This document shows positions 24,461 to 32,595 of a stretch of 64,000 bases of DNA, one piece after another. The stretch comes from Streptomyces sp. NBRC 110611 (GTDB lineage Bacteria > Actinomycetota > Actinomycetes > Streptomycetales > Streptomycetaceae), in contig NZ_BBUY01000002.1 in the NCBI RefSeq assembly GCF_001590865.1, positions 134,487 to 198,486 on the forward strand, given 5' to 3'. The number at the start of each line of letters is the position of its first letter. Within the stretch, counting starts at the first letter, position 1. The position numbers and the translations under genes are program-made. The notes below the pieces were generated by a model. That model was given only the letters and a program-made list of their open reading frames with translations, did not search any database and had not been told where the DNA came from.

Positions 24461-25603
24461 TCAGGTGCGGTAGGCGTACCACTTCGCGGTCGGGGACATC
24501 ACCGCGAGACTCAGCATCGACTTCCGCTTGGTGTCGTACGAGTGGTACGTCAGATACGGCATGCCCAGACTGTTCCGATACGTCACGAGCATGGTGTGGT
24601 CCTTCGACCCGTCACCGTTGAAATCCGCCTGCAGAACGTCACCGACCTCCATCTGGTAGACATTCGACAGGGGCTTCACCCGCTTCGAGTTCAGCGCGAA
24701 CCAGGACCATTCGTCGGCGCCCACCCACGAATCCGACTGGGTGTCGGACCCGTACCACCACTTGTCGTAATCGCCCGCCCTGCCCGGGGCGTGCTTCCAG
24801 CCGCCCGCCTTCAGCGCCTGGCTGACGAAGTTCGTGCAGTCCCCGCCCGCGCCCAGGCTGTACGCCCGGTACGCCGGGTTGTAGTTCTTCCAGTACTTCT
24901 CGGCGTAAGCGGCCATCGCCGCGTAGTCGTATCCGGTGTTCCGGTTCTTCGGCACGCGCTGCGGGAAGGGCGCTGTACCGGCCTCGGGTGCGCTCGGGGT
25001 GTCCCCCGCGGCCGACCTCGCCTGCACCGCGGGCGCGGCCGGTGCGGGCGCGTTCACCTGCGGCATGTCGTCCAGCGGCCGGATGGCCGTCAGCTCCCAG
25101 CCGCCGCCCCGAACGGGCGCGAAGCGCAGCTCGTGGTGGGCCCGGAAGCCCGTGGTTCCCGGCTCGTCACCGCGGATCTTCCGGTACGTGAGCTCCGTGC
25201 GCTCGGTCACCCGCACCGTGGCCTGCCCGCCGGTGACCCGGGGCTCGTCCATGGTGACCCGGGTGTCGCCGGCGGAGTACGCCTCGCCCAGGGAGGCGAG
25301 CTTCTGCTTGCGCAGCCGCAGCGAGGACACAACGGCCCGCTCCGAGCGTGCCGTTCCGGACGACAGGCGCGCCGTGTTCCCGGACGGCGGTGGCGTGGCC
25401 CGCTCCGCCGGCTTGCCGTCGACCATCGCCGCCGTACGGTCCGCGAGCACGGCACCGGCGATACGGCCGAAGGACTCGGCCGTCGCCCGGTCCACGCGGT
25501 CAGGACGTGCCGCCGCCCCGGCGGACGACGCGGGCACCAACACGGCCGACACCGCTATGGATGCGACCACCCCGACAGCCGATCTGAGCGTCAAAGACTT
25601 CAC
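24461..25603 (-). CDS. Secreted putative amidase (Amidase_6 domain)
   Basis: 380 residues. GTG start at 25603 with GGAGGGAG upstream. The signal peptide is KSLTLRSAVGVVASIAVSAVLVPASSAGAAA. Residues about 40-200 form a variable stalk domain. The C-terminal 150 residues hold the amidase-6 signature: YDYAAMAAYAEKYWKNYNPAYR, then GGDCTNFVSQALKAGGW with the likely catalytic Cys, and DHTMLVTYR with the likely His. Such proteins are thought to be papain-like hydrolases of cell-wall peptides. It is divergent from a broken phosphotransferase gene. Confidence 0.82.
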   Translation of the reverse strand: MKSLTLRSAVGVVASIAVSAVLVPASSAGAAARPDRVDRATAESFGRIAGAVLADRTAAMVDGKPAERATPPPSGNTARLSSGTARSERAVVSSLRLRKQKLASLGEAYSAGDTRVTMDEPRVTGGQATVRVTERTELTYRKIRGDEPGTTGFRAHHELRFAPVRGGGWELTAIRPLDDMPQVNAPAPAAPAVQARSAAGDTPSAPEAGTAPFPQRVPKNRNTGYDYAAMAAYAEKYWKNYNPAYRAYSLGAGGDCTNFVSQALKAGGWKHAPGRAGDYDKWWYGSDTQSDSWVGADEWSWFALNSKRVKPLSNVYQMEVGDVLQADFNGDGSKDHTMLVTYRNSLGMPYLTYHSYDTKRKSMLSLAVMSPTAKWYAYRT

Positions 25604-25857
25604 AGGACTCCCTCCATCCCCCCGGCCAACTCTGGTTCAGGCACGACGAATCATCGCATATGCATTCGGAACGACAGTCCACGGGAAGGAAACAAATGCG
25701 CAAGGTTCCCGTTTCCGGACACGTCCACCCCTCCCCCGGCCCGACCCTCACCAGGCCCTCTGCGGCAACTCCGCACTCCTGCTGCGGGAAACCCGCAGTT
25801 CCGCGAACCGGCCGCGAAGCCCCCCTCGGTGCCCGCGAAGGGGCGAGTTCCGCCACC

Positions 25858-26486
25858 ATGGGCAGCATGACGACCCGTCTCGACCTGCTGAGCCGGCTGC
25901 TGCCCGGCGAGAACGTCGGCGAACTCGCCACCCATCAGGGGCAGTTCCACCACCTCGTCATGGGAGCGGACCGGGTGGTGTGCTTCGCCCGCACCGAGGC
26001 GGCCGCCGCGCGGCTCCCCGAACGGTCGGCCGTGCTCCGCACCCTCGCCGGACTCGACCTCGGTTCCGCACCCCGCGGCCGCTCGCCGAGCTGTTCCCGC
26101 TGATGTCCGGCAGCGGGCGGGAGCCCGCCGAGCGGGAGCTGGCCGCGCTCGATGCCCTCCCCCACCTCACCTCCGCCGTGGTCCACGGCGACCTCGGCCG
26201 TGCGAACGTCCTGTGGGAGACCTCGGGCGGCATACCGCGCCTGAGCGGTGTCGTCGACTGGGACGAGGTGTCCGTCGGCGACCCGGCCGAGGACCTGGCC
26301 GCCGTCGGGGCCGGCCACGGCGAGGAGTTGCTGGGCCGGGTGCTCGCGCTCGGCGGCTGGACCGGCCGGGGAGTGGCCGGGCGGATCACCGTGATCCGCG
26401 GCACCTTCGCACTCCAGCAGGCCCTCTCCGCGTCGCGTGACGGCGACGAGGAGGAGCTGGCGGACGGTCTGAGCGGCTACCGGTAG
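25858..26486 (+). pseudogene. Aminoglycoside-phosphotransferase (APH) family gene, frameshifted and internally deleted
   Basis: The first frame (from ATG 25858 or 25867) reads an APH-type N-terminus (TRLDLLSRLLPGENVGELATHQ, then LRTLAGLDLGS) and stops at 26103. The +1 frame continues the protein sense as FRTPRPLAELFPLMSGSG, then HLTSAVVHGDLGRANVLWE (the Brenner-type HGD...N catalytic motif) and VVDWDEVSVGDPAEDLAAVG. The shift lies near 26064, where GGTTCC would need one more T. The sequence between PRPLA and ELFPLM is also far too short: about 210 residues in total against 280-300 in intact relatives. This is a one-base frameshift plus an internal deletion, so the gene is very likely dead. 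Confidence 0.8.
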
Positions 26487-26579
26487 GTACCGCTCGGCGG
26501 GGGGCCGGTCAAGGGTGCCTCGCGGCCGTGATCCCCGGGACGCGCGGAAACCTTCCGCCCCGTGCAACGCCACAGGTCT

Positions 26580-26624
26580 CCGGGCGTGCTCGGCGCCCGG
26601 CTCATGGGAGCCGCGGTGGGCTCC
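26580..26624. terminator. Two tandem G/C hairpins between pseudogene and biosynthetic block
   Basis: Hairpin 1 is CCGGGCG tgctcgg CGCCCGG (26580-26600, 7-bp stem). Hairpin 2 is GGAGCC gcggtg GGCTCC (26607-26624). They sit in the 288-bp gap before the biosynthetic block and probably insulate it from upstream transcription. The remaining gap (26640-26774) should hold the block's promoter; only weak -35/-10-like elements are seen. Confidence 0.5.
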
Positions 26625-26774
26625 GCGGTATGCGCCCGGGCGTTGGTCTGCGCGAACGGCCCGCGGGAGAAAAACCTCCGGCACGGCTGAAAGCGATCTG
26701 GTTCGCCTCTCCGCCAGTGGCTTCAATGGCTGATCGTGCCTCGTACGCTCCCCCTGCAGAGAGGCGGAAGAGCG

Positions 26775-27791
26775 GTGACCCGGTCCAGTGTCAGCAGCTC
26801 CGGCGAAACCCCACCTCGCAACCGGCCCTCGGTCGTCGTACTCGACGCGCCGGGGGCAGGGTATGTCGAGGGGGCCGGTCCGGAGCGGGACATCATCAGC
26901 CCGCTCGGCGCCGTCCGGCCGGTGATCGTACCGGCGCAGGAGCACGGACACCTCCATGAACTGGACGCCGACTACGTCATCCTCTGGCATCGCGTCTCGC
27001 TGAACGCGGACTTCTTCACGAAGTCGGACACCTGCCGGGCCGTCGTCTGCGCCAGTGTCGGCTACGACCACGTCGATATCGAGGCCGCGCGGGCCCACGG
27101 TATCCCCGTTTACCACGTTCCGCACTATGGAACCGAGGAAGTCGCCGATCACACCCTGGCGCTCTTCCTCGCGCTGGAGCGCCGGCTCGGCGAGCTGCGG
27201 CGGCATGTGAGCGACGGCGGCTGGGACTGGCGCGCGATCGGCGATCCGCGGCGGCTCCGGGACATGGTCTGGGGTGTGGTGGGCCTGGGGCGCATCGGTC
27301 TCGCGGTCGCGCGGCGGGCCCAGGCCTTCGGGCTCCGGGTGGTGTTCGTCGACCCCTACAACCACCCCGGTATCGAGAAGGCGCTCGGCATGGAGCGGCG
27401 GCACCACCTCGACCAGTTGCTGGAGGAGTCCGACGTCGTCAGCCTGCATGTGCCGCTCACCGCGGAGACCCGCCATCTGCTGGACGCCCGCCGTCTGCAC
27501 CGGATGAAGCGGGGATCCGTCCTGGTCAACACCGCGCGCGGCGGGCTGATCGACATCTCGGCCCTCGAGGGCGCGCTCGCCGAGGAGCGGCCGGCCCGGG
27601 TCGGGCTGGATGTGGTCGAGGGCGAGCCGGACATCCCGCCGTGGCTGCGGGACCACCCGAGGGCCCTGATCAGCCCGCATGCGGCCTTCTACTCCGTCCC
27701 GTCCCTTGCAGAACTGCGCGCACGCGCCGCCGAGGCGGTCCGCCAGATGATCTCCGGTGAGCCGGTCACCGCGGCGGTCGCCGTGCCCTGA
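26775..27791 (+). CDS. D-isomer-specific 2-hydroxyacid dehydrogenase / C-terminal-binding-protein-like
   Basis: About 338 residues from the GTG at 26775 (GGAAG upstream); an in-frame GTG at 26736 would give 351. The NAD domain shows WGVVGLGRIGLAVARRAQAFGLRV (GxGxxG at about 170), VSLHVPLTAETRHLL, the substrate Arg in VLVNTARGGLID, a Glu in VVEGEPD and the catalytic His in SPHAAFYS. This R-E-H triad is complete, so it should reduce a 2-keto acid or oxidise a D-2-hydroxy acid. HYGTEEVADHTLALFLALERR is typical of the CtBP subgroup. First gene of the block, 42 bp before the radical SAM gene. A 2-keto acid substrate would fit the neighbouring PLP enzyme. Confidence 0.85.
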   Translation: MTRSSVSSSGETPPRNRPSVVVLDAPGAGYVEGAGPERDIISPLGAVRPVIVPAQEHGHLHELDADYVILWHRVSLNADFFTKSDTCRAVVCASVGYDHVDIEAARAHGIPVYHVPHYGTEEVADHTLALFLALERRLGELRRHVSDGGWDWRAIGDPRRLRDMVWGVVGLGRIGLAVARRAQAFGLRVVFVDPYNHPGIEKALGMERRHHLDQLLEESDVVSLHVPLTAETRHLLDARRLHRMKRGSVLVNTARGGLIDISALEGALAEERPARVGLDVVEGEPDIPPWLRDHPRALISPHAAFYSVPSLAELRARAAEAVRQMISGEPVTAAVAVP

Positions 27792-27833
27792 GCCCTGCCC
27801 GCGCACCCGTGACTCCCGTCCGAGGAGAGCAGG

Positions 27834-29015
27834 ATGACCACCGAAGTCGCCCGCACCACCGACCGCCAGAACGAGAAGTGGACCGACTGGAAATGGCAGC
27901 AGCGCAACGCGATCCGTACGGCCCGGCAGTTCCGGGAGCACTTTCCGCACTGTGATCAGGAGATCCTGGAACGGATCACGCGTCATAACCTCACCCAGCG
28001 CTTCCAGGTGACGCCGTATTACCTGAGTCTGGTCGCCACCGACGTGGACACCGGGGGCCCGCTGATCGATGACCCGTTATGGAAGCAGGTCGCCCCGCAG
28101 GGGTCCGGAAAGAGCGACGACCCGTACGCCTATGACGGGAAGACCGAGAACTGGGAACTGCCGCACGAAATGGTCACCCCCATCGCCCAGCACAAGTACG
28201 ACAACCGTGTGATCGTGCGCTACGCGAACGTCTGCCACGCCTACTGCCAGTTCTGCTACGAGGCACTCCGCACACTCGACAAGGACTCCTCGAAGGCGAC
28301 CTTCGACCGCGTCCACTGGCAGGCCACCCTGGACTATCTGCGGGCACACCCGCAGATCGAAGAGATCATCCTGAGCGGCGGAGAGCCGTTCATGCACAGC
28401 AACGACCAGATCGACCAGGCCCTGAGGGAAGCCCGGGACGCCCGCCCCGACCTGCTCCTGCGCATCCACACCCGGGCCCTGACGTTCAACCCCTACCGGA
28501 TCGACGAAGGGCTCGCCGCGGTACTCGCGCGGCACAAAGTCGTCTCGGTCGGCCTGCACATCACCCATCCCAGGGAACTGACCCCGGAATTCGATGTCGC
28601 GGTCGGAAAGCTGCAGTCGGCCGTCCCCATCATCTTCGCCAACGTTCCGCTTCTCGGCGGCGTCAACGACAGCCCGGCGACCATGCGTGAGCTGTGCATG
28701 GGCCTTTACCGGCGGGGCGTGCACGCGGGGTACCTCTACCACTTCATGCCGCACAGCCCGGAATCCGAGTGCTTCCGCACCCCGGTGCAGCGCGGCGTGG
28801 AGATCGTACGGTCGCTGAAACGGCACATCTCCAATCCCGCCGTCCCCGAGTACGTACTTCCGCATGCCACCGGGAAATGCACGGTTCCCCTGATGGATAT
28901 CGGCTCCGTAGACGAATATCCCCGGCATGTCCTGGACGACAACGGGCTCCGCGTACTGGAACTGGTCAACTGGGAAGGAGAACGCGTGCACTACCCGGAT
29001 ATGGAATCGGCATGA
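27834..29015 (+). CDS. KamA-family radical SAM protein (2,3-aminomutase-like, diverged)
   Basis: 393 residues. The radical SAM cluster motif is CHAYCQFC (Cys134, Cys138, Cys141), followed by EEIILSGGEPFM, as in lysine/glutamate/arginine 2,3-aminomutases. The N-terminal region TDWKWQQRNAI...YYLSLVA also matches that family. Two things differ from lysine 2,3-aminomutase as I know it. The glycine-rich PLP segment (PGGGGK) is replaced by PHATGKC, and the second substrate Asp just before it is Pro. One substrate Asp (GGVNDSP) is kept. It may act on an amino acid other than lysine, or have a changed PLP site. Start ATG at 27834 with GAGGAGAGCAGG upstream. An RNCxxC-type accessory protein is not present. 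Confidence 0.85.
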   Translation: MTTEVARTTDRQNEKWTDWKWQQRNAIRTARQFREHFPHCDQEILERITRHNLTQRFQVTPYYLSLVATDVDTGGPLIDDPLWKQVAPQGSGKSDDPYAYDGKTENWELPHEMVTPIAQHKYDNRVIVRYANVCHAYCQFCYEALRTLDKDSSKATFDRVHWQATLDYLRAHPQIEEIILSGGEPFMHSNDQIDQALREARDARPDLLLRIHTRALTFNPYRIDEGLAAVLARHKVVSVGLHITHPRELTPEFDVAVGKLQSAVPIIFANVPLLGGVNDSPATMRELCMGLYRRGVHAGYLYHFMPHSPESECFRTPVQRGVEIVRSLKRHISNPAVPEYVLPHATGKCTVPLMDIGSVDEYPRHVLDDNGLRVLELVNWEGERVHYPDMESA

Positions 29016-29055
29016 CGCTCCTTCGCCCACCACGTGCTGCCGGGAAGGAGAGGCG

Positions 29056-30231
29056 ATGACACGGACCGGGGTGGCGCCGCGCGAGTCCCCCGCTCGCCTG
29101 GCCGCGGCCCGGCTGGCGAAGACCGTCGCCGCCGACGCGGTACGTCACAACCTCGGGGTGCTGCGGGCGGCGGGCGAGGGCCGGCGGCTGATGGCCGTCG
29201 TCAAGGGCGACGCGTACGGGCTCGGCGCACCGGCGGTCGCCCGCCTGCTGGTCGCCTCCGGGGTGGACGCCCTCGCCGTGGACACCGCCGCCGAGGGGGC
29301 CGAGCTGCGTGAGCACGGCATCGGCACCCCGATCCTGGTGATGGACGTGGACGTCGCCGACACCGCGGCCGCCTGCGCCCGGTACCGGCTGATGCCGGCC
29401 GTCGCCACCCCGGAACAGGTCCGGCGGCACGGTGCGGTGGCACGGCGTCAGGGCACCCCCGCCACCGTATGGCTGCGGACCAACGTCGGCTTCAACCGGT
29501 TCGGGCCGCGCGAGGACCCGGAGTTCGCTGCCGTACTGGACGCGCTGGACGAGGCGCGTACCGCCGTCCGCGTGGCCGGAGTCTTCGCTCATCTGTCCAG
29601 TTCCGGCCGGGACCACCGGGAGACCGCCGAGCAGGCCGGTACGTTCCGGTCCCGGGTGGCCCGGGCCCGCGCCGCGCTCGGTTCCCCTCTCGACGCCTCG
29701 CTCGCCGCGACGCACGGTCTGCTGCACCCCGGGACACTGCGCGGTACGGACTGGGTGCGGCCGGGCATCGGCCTGTACGGGCTGCTCCAGCCGGGCAGCC
29801 GGGAGTCGGCGGGGCCGGCGGGCGCCCGCCTCGACGGGCTCCGGCCCGCGGTCTCCGTACGCGCCCGGGTGCTGGAGCTGGTCACCGTGACCCGCCCGGA
29901 AGGGCTCGGCTACGACCGGTCCGCCGCCCTCTCCCCCGGGCGGCGCCTGGCCTCCGTCGCCATCGGCTTCTCCCGCGGGGTGACCGGCACCGCCCCGGCG
30001 TTCAGCGGGCTCCTGCACGGGCGGAGCTGCCCCATGGTCGGCCGTCCCGGCATGGACTGCACCCAGTTCGACGTGACGGACGTGCCGGACGCGCGCCCCG
30101 GGGACTGGATGACCTTCATCGGACCGGGGCGCACCGCCCAGGACGCCGGGGCGGAGCTGGGCCTGAGCCTGTACGAGCTCCTGGCGACGCTCCGTATGCC
30201 CGTACACCTCGACGACCCGCAGACGCTCTGA
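29056..30231 (+). CDS. Alanine-racemase-like fold-type III PLP enzyme lacking the catalytic Tyr
   Basis: 391 residues. The start is the ATG at 29056 with GGAAGGAGAGG upstream. The TIM-barrel PLP lysine is in AVVKGDAYGLG (Lys50), and VWLRTNVGFNRFG, FAHLSSSGRD and RPGIGLYG follow as in Alr. In alanine racemases the second catalytic base is the Tyr of the GYADG motif. Here the same place reads IGFSRGVTG (Phe near residue 305), and GRPGMD replaces GRICMD. A classical two-base racemase mechanism is therefore unlikely. One-sided chemistry (epimerisation with another base, decarboxylation or exchange) or a changed substrate is more plausible. It lies between the radical SAM gene and the diiron oxidase gene. 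Confidence 0.85.
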   Translation: MTRTGVAPRESPARLAAARLAKTVAADAVRHNLGVLRAAGEGRRLMAVVKGDAYGLGAPAVARLLVASGVDALAVDTAAEGAELREHGIGTPILVMDVDVADTAAACARYRLMPAVATPEQVRRHGAVARRQGTPATVWLRTNVGFNRFGPREDPEFAAVLDALDEARTAVRVAGVFAHLSSSGRDHRETAEQAGTFRSRVARARAALGSPLDASLAATHGLLHPGTLRGTDWVRPGIGLYGLLQPGSRESAGPAGARLDGLRPAVSVRARVLELVTVTRPEGLGYDRSAALSPGRRLASVAIGFSRGVTGTAPAFSGLLHGRSCPMVGRPGMDCTQFDVTDVPDARPGDWMTFIGPGRTAQDAGAELGLSLYELLATLRMPVHLDDPQTL

Positions 30232-30291
30232 CGAGCGCGCCGGCCACAGCGGCCGTCCACCGCCCGCCGCCGTAGTGACATGGAGGAGAAC

Positions 30292-31389
30292 ATGACCAAT
30301 GACCTGGGCCTGGAACGGATTCCGCCCCGTGACGGTGTGCTGCGGCCGGCTGCCCACGTTCCCGAGGGCTCGGTGGAGAGCCTGCTCAACGCCGCCCTGC
30401 GCGGCCCGGTCGAGCCGCTGGACCTGACCTCCGGTCACCGGTCCCTGCTGGCCGCGCTCGACGAGGCCCTCAAGCGCGGGGCCGACGGCGACAGGGCGGC
30501 CCTGCTCGACGTGCACCGCAGCGCGTACACCGTCTACGAGGGCCTGCTCGGCCACCCGCTGGGCGGCGCCGCTCATGAACGCAGCGCATGGCTGAACGCG
30601 TTCCGCTGGAAGTACGAGGAAGCGGTCCTCCGCGCGGACACCGAAGAGATCGCGGACCGCCTGCCGTCCCCGCGGGACGCCACCCGCCCGGAGTTCGTCC
30701 GGGAGTGGTTCCTCGCCGAGGCCGGGGAGCGCAATACGCTCGACCGGCAGGTGGAGGACCATCTGGCGGAGCGCGCCACCGTCGAGCAGCTGGCCCTCTT
30801 CATCCAGGCCGACGGCTACCTCAACTACCGCTTCTTCGACGCGCTCGTCCTGGCCCAGCCGCACTTCATGGAGACGGTCAAGCACGAGATCAGCCACCAT
30901 CTGTGGGACGAATGCGGTGAGGGCGAAGGGCACCGGGCCCACACCCTCCAGTTCACCCGGAGCCTGCAGACCCTGGGGCTGTCGCTGCCGACGGTCCCGC
31001 CGTGGGAGGACTGGCGCCCGTACGCCGGCCACAACTTGTACTTCGTGCTGGCCTGCAACCGCCGGAACTACTTCAGGGCACTCGGCAGCCTGGCCATGCC
31101 GGAACTGTTCGACGTGGACCGGGACGCCGCCGTGGTCAAGGGCCTGGAACGGCACGGCTACGGGGCCGAAACGGACTTCGAGTTCTTCCACAACCACATG
31201 GAGGGAGACGCCGAGCACGGGCCCGAGTGGCTGGACGGCGTGATCCTGCCCATCGTCGAGGCCGAGCCCGAGGCCGGCATCGAGCTCATCACGGGCGGGG
31301 CGCTCCGGATGCTCGCCATGCGCCGCTACAACGCGTACCTGGCCGCGCTGCTCGACGTGGCCGCGACGGCTCCCGAGCGGAACGCATGA
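30292..31389 (+). CDS. Haem-oxygenase-like diiron oxidase (iron-containing redox enzyme family)
   Basis: 365 residues, all helical. The ATG at 30292 follows GGAGGAG closely, so it is preferred over the ATG at 30280. Ligand-type motifs of the HDO superfamily are present: ETVKHEISHHLWDECGEGEGHRAH (about 195-220) and, after GSLAMPELFDVDRD, DFEFFHNHMEGDAEHGPEW (about 300-318), giving the Glu/His/Asp/His set that binds two irons. Characterised relatives cleave C-C bonds or oxidise amines of amino acids (BesC, UndA, SznF). Its stop overlaps the next start. In this setting it is the likely key oxidative step on an amino-acid substrate; which one is unknown. Confidence 0.8.
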   Translation: MTNDLGLERIPPRDGVLRPAAHVPEGSVESLLNAALRGPVEPLDLTSGHRSLLAALDEALKRGADGDRAALLDVHRSAYTVYEGLLGHPLGGAAHERSAWLNAFRWKYEEAVLRADTEEIADRLPSPRDATRPEFVREWFLAEAGERNTLDRQVEDHLAERATVEQLALFIQADGYLNYRFFDALVLAQPHFMETVKHEISHHLWDECGEGEGHRAHTLQFTRSLQTLGLSLPTVPPWEDWRPYAGHNLYFVLACNRRNYFRALGSLAMPELFDVDRDAAVVKGLERHGYGAETDFEFFHNHMEGDAEHGPEWLDGVILPIVEAEPEAGIELITGGALRMLAMRRYNAYLAALLDVAATAPERNA

Positions 31390-32474
31390 GCCCCGCGGCG
31401 GACAATCCGTTTCCGTCCCTGGAGATGACGGAACGGGCCACCGGACTGCGGGCCCGGGAACGGCTGAGCACCAACGAGAACGAGTTCGGCCCGTCGGCCG
31501 AAGCGGTCCGGGCGATAGCCGCCGCCGCGGGAGAGGCCCACCGCTATCCCGACTGCGACCACTTCGCACTGCGCGAACGGCTGGCCGCCCGGCTGCGGAC
31601 CGGGCCGGACACCGTCCTGGTCGGCTCGGGTGTGGACGGGCTGCTCGGCGCGACGGTACGGGCCTTCCTCGGCCCCGGCCGGACCGCGGCGGCCGGCGCG
31701 GCCACCTATCCGACGTTCGGCTACTTCGCCCGGGCCGCGGGCGCCGGCCTGCGCACCGTTCCGTACCGGCCGGGCGCGGACGGCCTGGAGGCGCTGTCGC
31801 GCTGTGCGCACGAGCACCGTGCCGAGGTCGTCTACCTCGCGGATCCCGACAACCCGACCGGCAGTTCCCGGGGTGCGGCGCCGGCGCTGGCCCTGGCGGA
31901 CGCCCTGCCCGCCGGCACCCTGCTGGTGGTCGACGGCGCGTACGCCGAGTACCAGGACCCGGCCGACCGGCTGACCGCACGGCAGGTGACGAGCCGGCGC
32001 ATGCTGTGGCTGCGTACCTTCTCCAAGGCCCATGCGCTGGCCGGGCTGCGGATCGGGTACGCGATCGGCGCCCCGGAGCTGCTCGGGGCGCTGGCCCGTG
32101 GCGCCGAGCACTACGTCGTCGGCCGGGTGGCCGAGGCGGCGGCGCTCGCCTCGCTCGACGCCACCGCGCACCTCTCGCACGTCATCGAGGCGACCGCGAC
32201 CGGGCGAGCGCACTACACCGCGGCCCTGGGCCGGCTGGGACTGACCGTACTCCCCGGAATGACCAACTTCGTCACGGTCCGGCTGGCCGATCGGGCCACG
32301 GCCGGACACCTCGCCGGAGCCCTGGCCGCGCAGGGGATCTTCGTACGGCACCTGCGGGTGCCCGGCATGACGGACTGCCTGCGGCTCACCATCGGTCCGG
32401 CCGCCCAGCGCGCAACGGTCCTGGACGCCGTCGCGCGGTACCTGGACCACCCCGTCACCGTGCCTGCCCGCTAG
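31386..32474 (+). CDS. Class I/II PLP aminotransferase, histidinol-phosphate-aminotransferase-like
   Basis: 362 residues. ATGA overlap with the diiron oxidase gene, so coupled. Fold-type I motifs: LSTNENEFGPS near the N-terminus, VGSGVDGLLGATVRAFLG, VYLADPDNPTGSS, VVDGAYAEYQD, and the PLP lysine in TFSKAHALAGLRIGYAIG (about residue 218). The C-terminal Arg for the alpha-carboxylate is in CLRLTIGP. It may act as a transaminase, including the last step of methionine salvage (2-keto-4-methylthiobutyrate to methionine). HisC-like folds also perform cyclisations, so a role on SAM with methylthioadenosine release cannot be excluded. No direct evidence for either. Confidence 0.85.
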   Translation: MSPAADNPFPSLEMTERATGLRARERLSTNENEFGPSAEAVRAIAAAAGEAHRYPDCDHFALRERLAARLRTGPDTVLVGSGVDGLLGATVRAFLGPGRTAAAGAATYPTFGYFARAAGAGLRTVPYRPGADGLEALSRCAHEHRAEVVYLADPDNPTGSSRGAAPALALADALPAGTLLVVDGAYAEYQDPADRLTARQVTSRRMLWLRTFSKAHALAGLRIGYAIGAPELLGALARGAEHYVVGRVAEAAALASLDATAHLSHVIEATATGRAHYTAALGRLGLTVLPGMTNFVTVRLADRATAGHLAGALAAQGIFVRHLRVPGMTDCLRLTIGPAAQRATVLDAVARYLDHPVTVPAR

Positions 32475-32538
32475 ACCGTAGGGCCTGTGTCGGAAGTCCG
32501 CAGAGACGGAGCTCCCTCCGGCCACCGTCCACTCCGCT

Positions 32539-32585
32539 TCCGTGTGCATCCGTCTGCATCCGTGTAATCCGTGTAATCCGTGTGA
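32539..32585 (+). repeat. Tandem 9-10-bp repeats in the metK leader
   Basis: Five head-to-tail units: TCCGTGTGCA, TCCGTCTGCA, TCCGTGTAA, TCCGTGTAA, TCCGTGTGA. They run directly into the AGGAG ribosome site of metK. Too short and too close for a CRISPR array. Possibly a leader element or a slipped-strand expansion. Confidence 0.8.
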
Positions 32586-32595
32586 AGGAGACGCC

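Noticed and set aside
28966..31980. 1004-codon minus-strand frame across the alanine-racemase-like and diiron oxidase genes
   Set aside because: Arg/Pro/Gly-rich shadow; the plus-strand proteins have intact motifs and ribosome sites.
32539..32585. CRISPR or attachment-site reading of the metK leader repeats
   Set aside because: Units are only 9-10 bp, contiguous and next to a ribosome site; no integrase gene.
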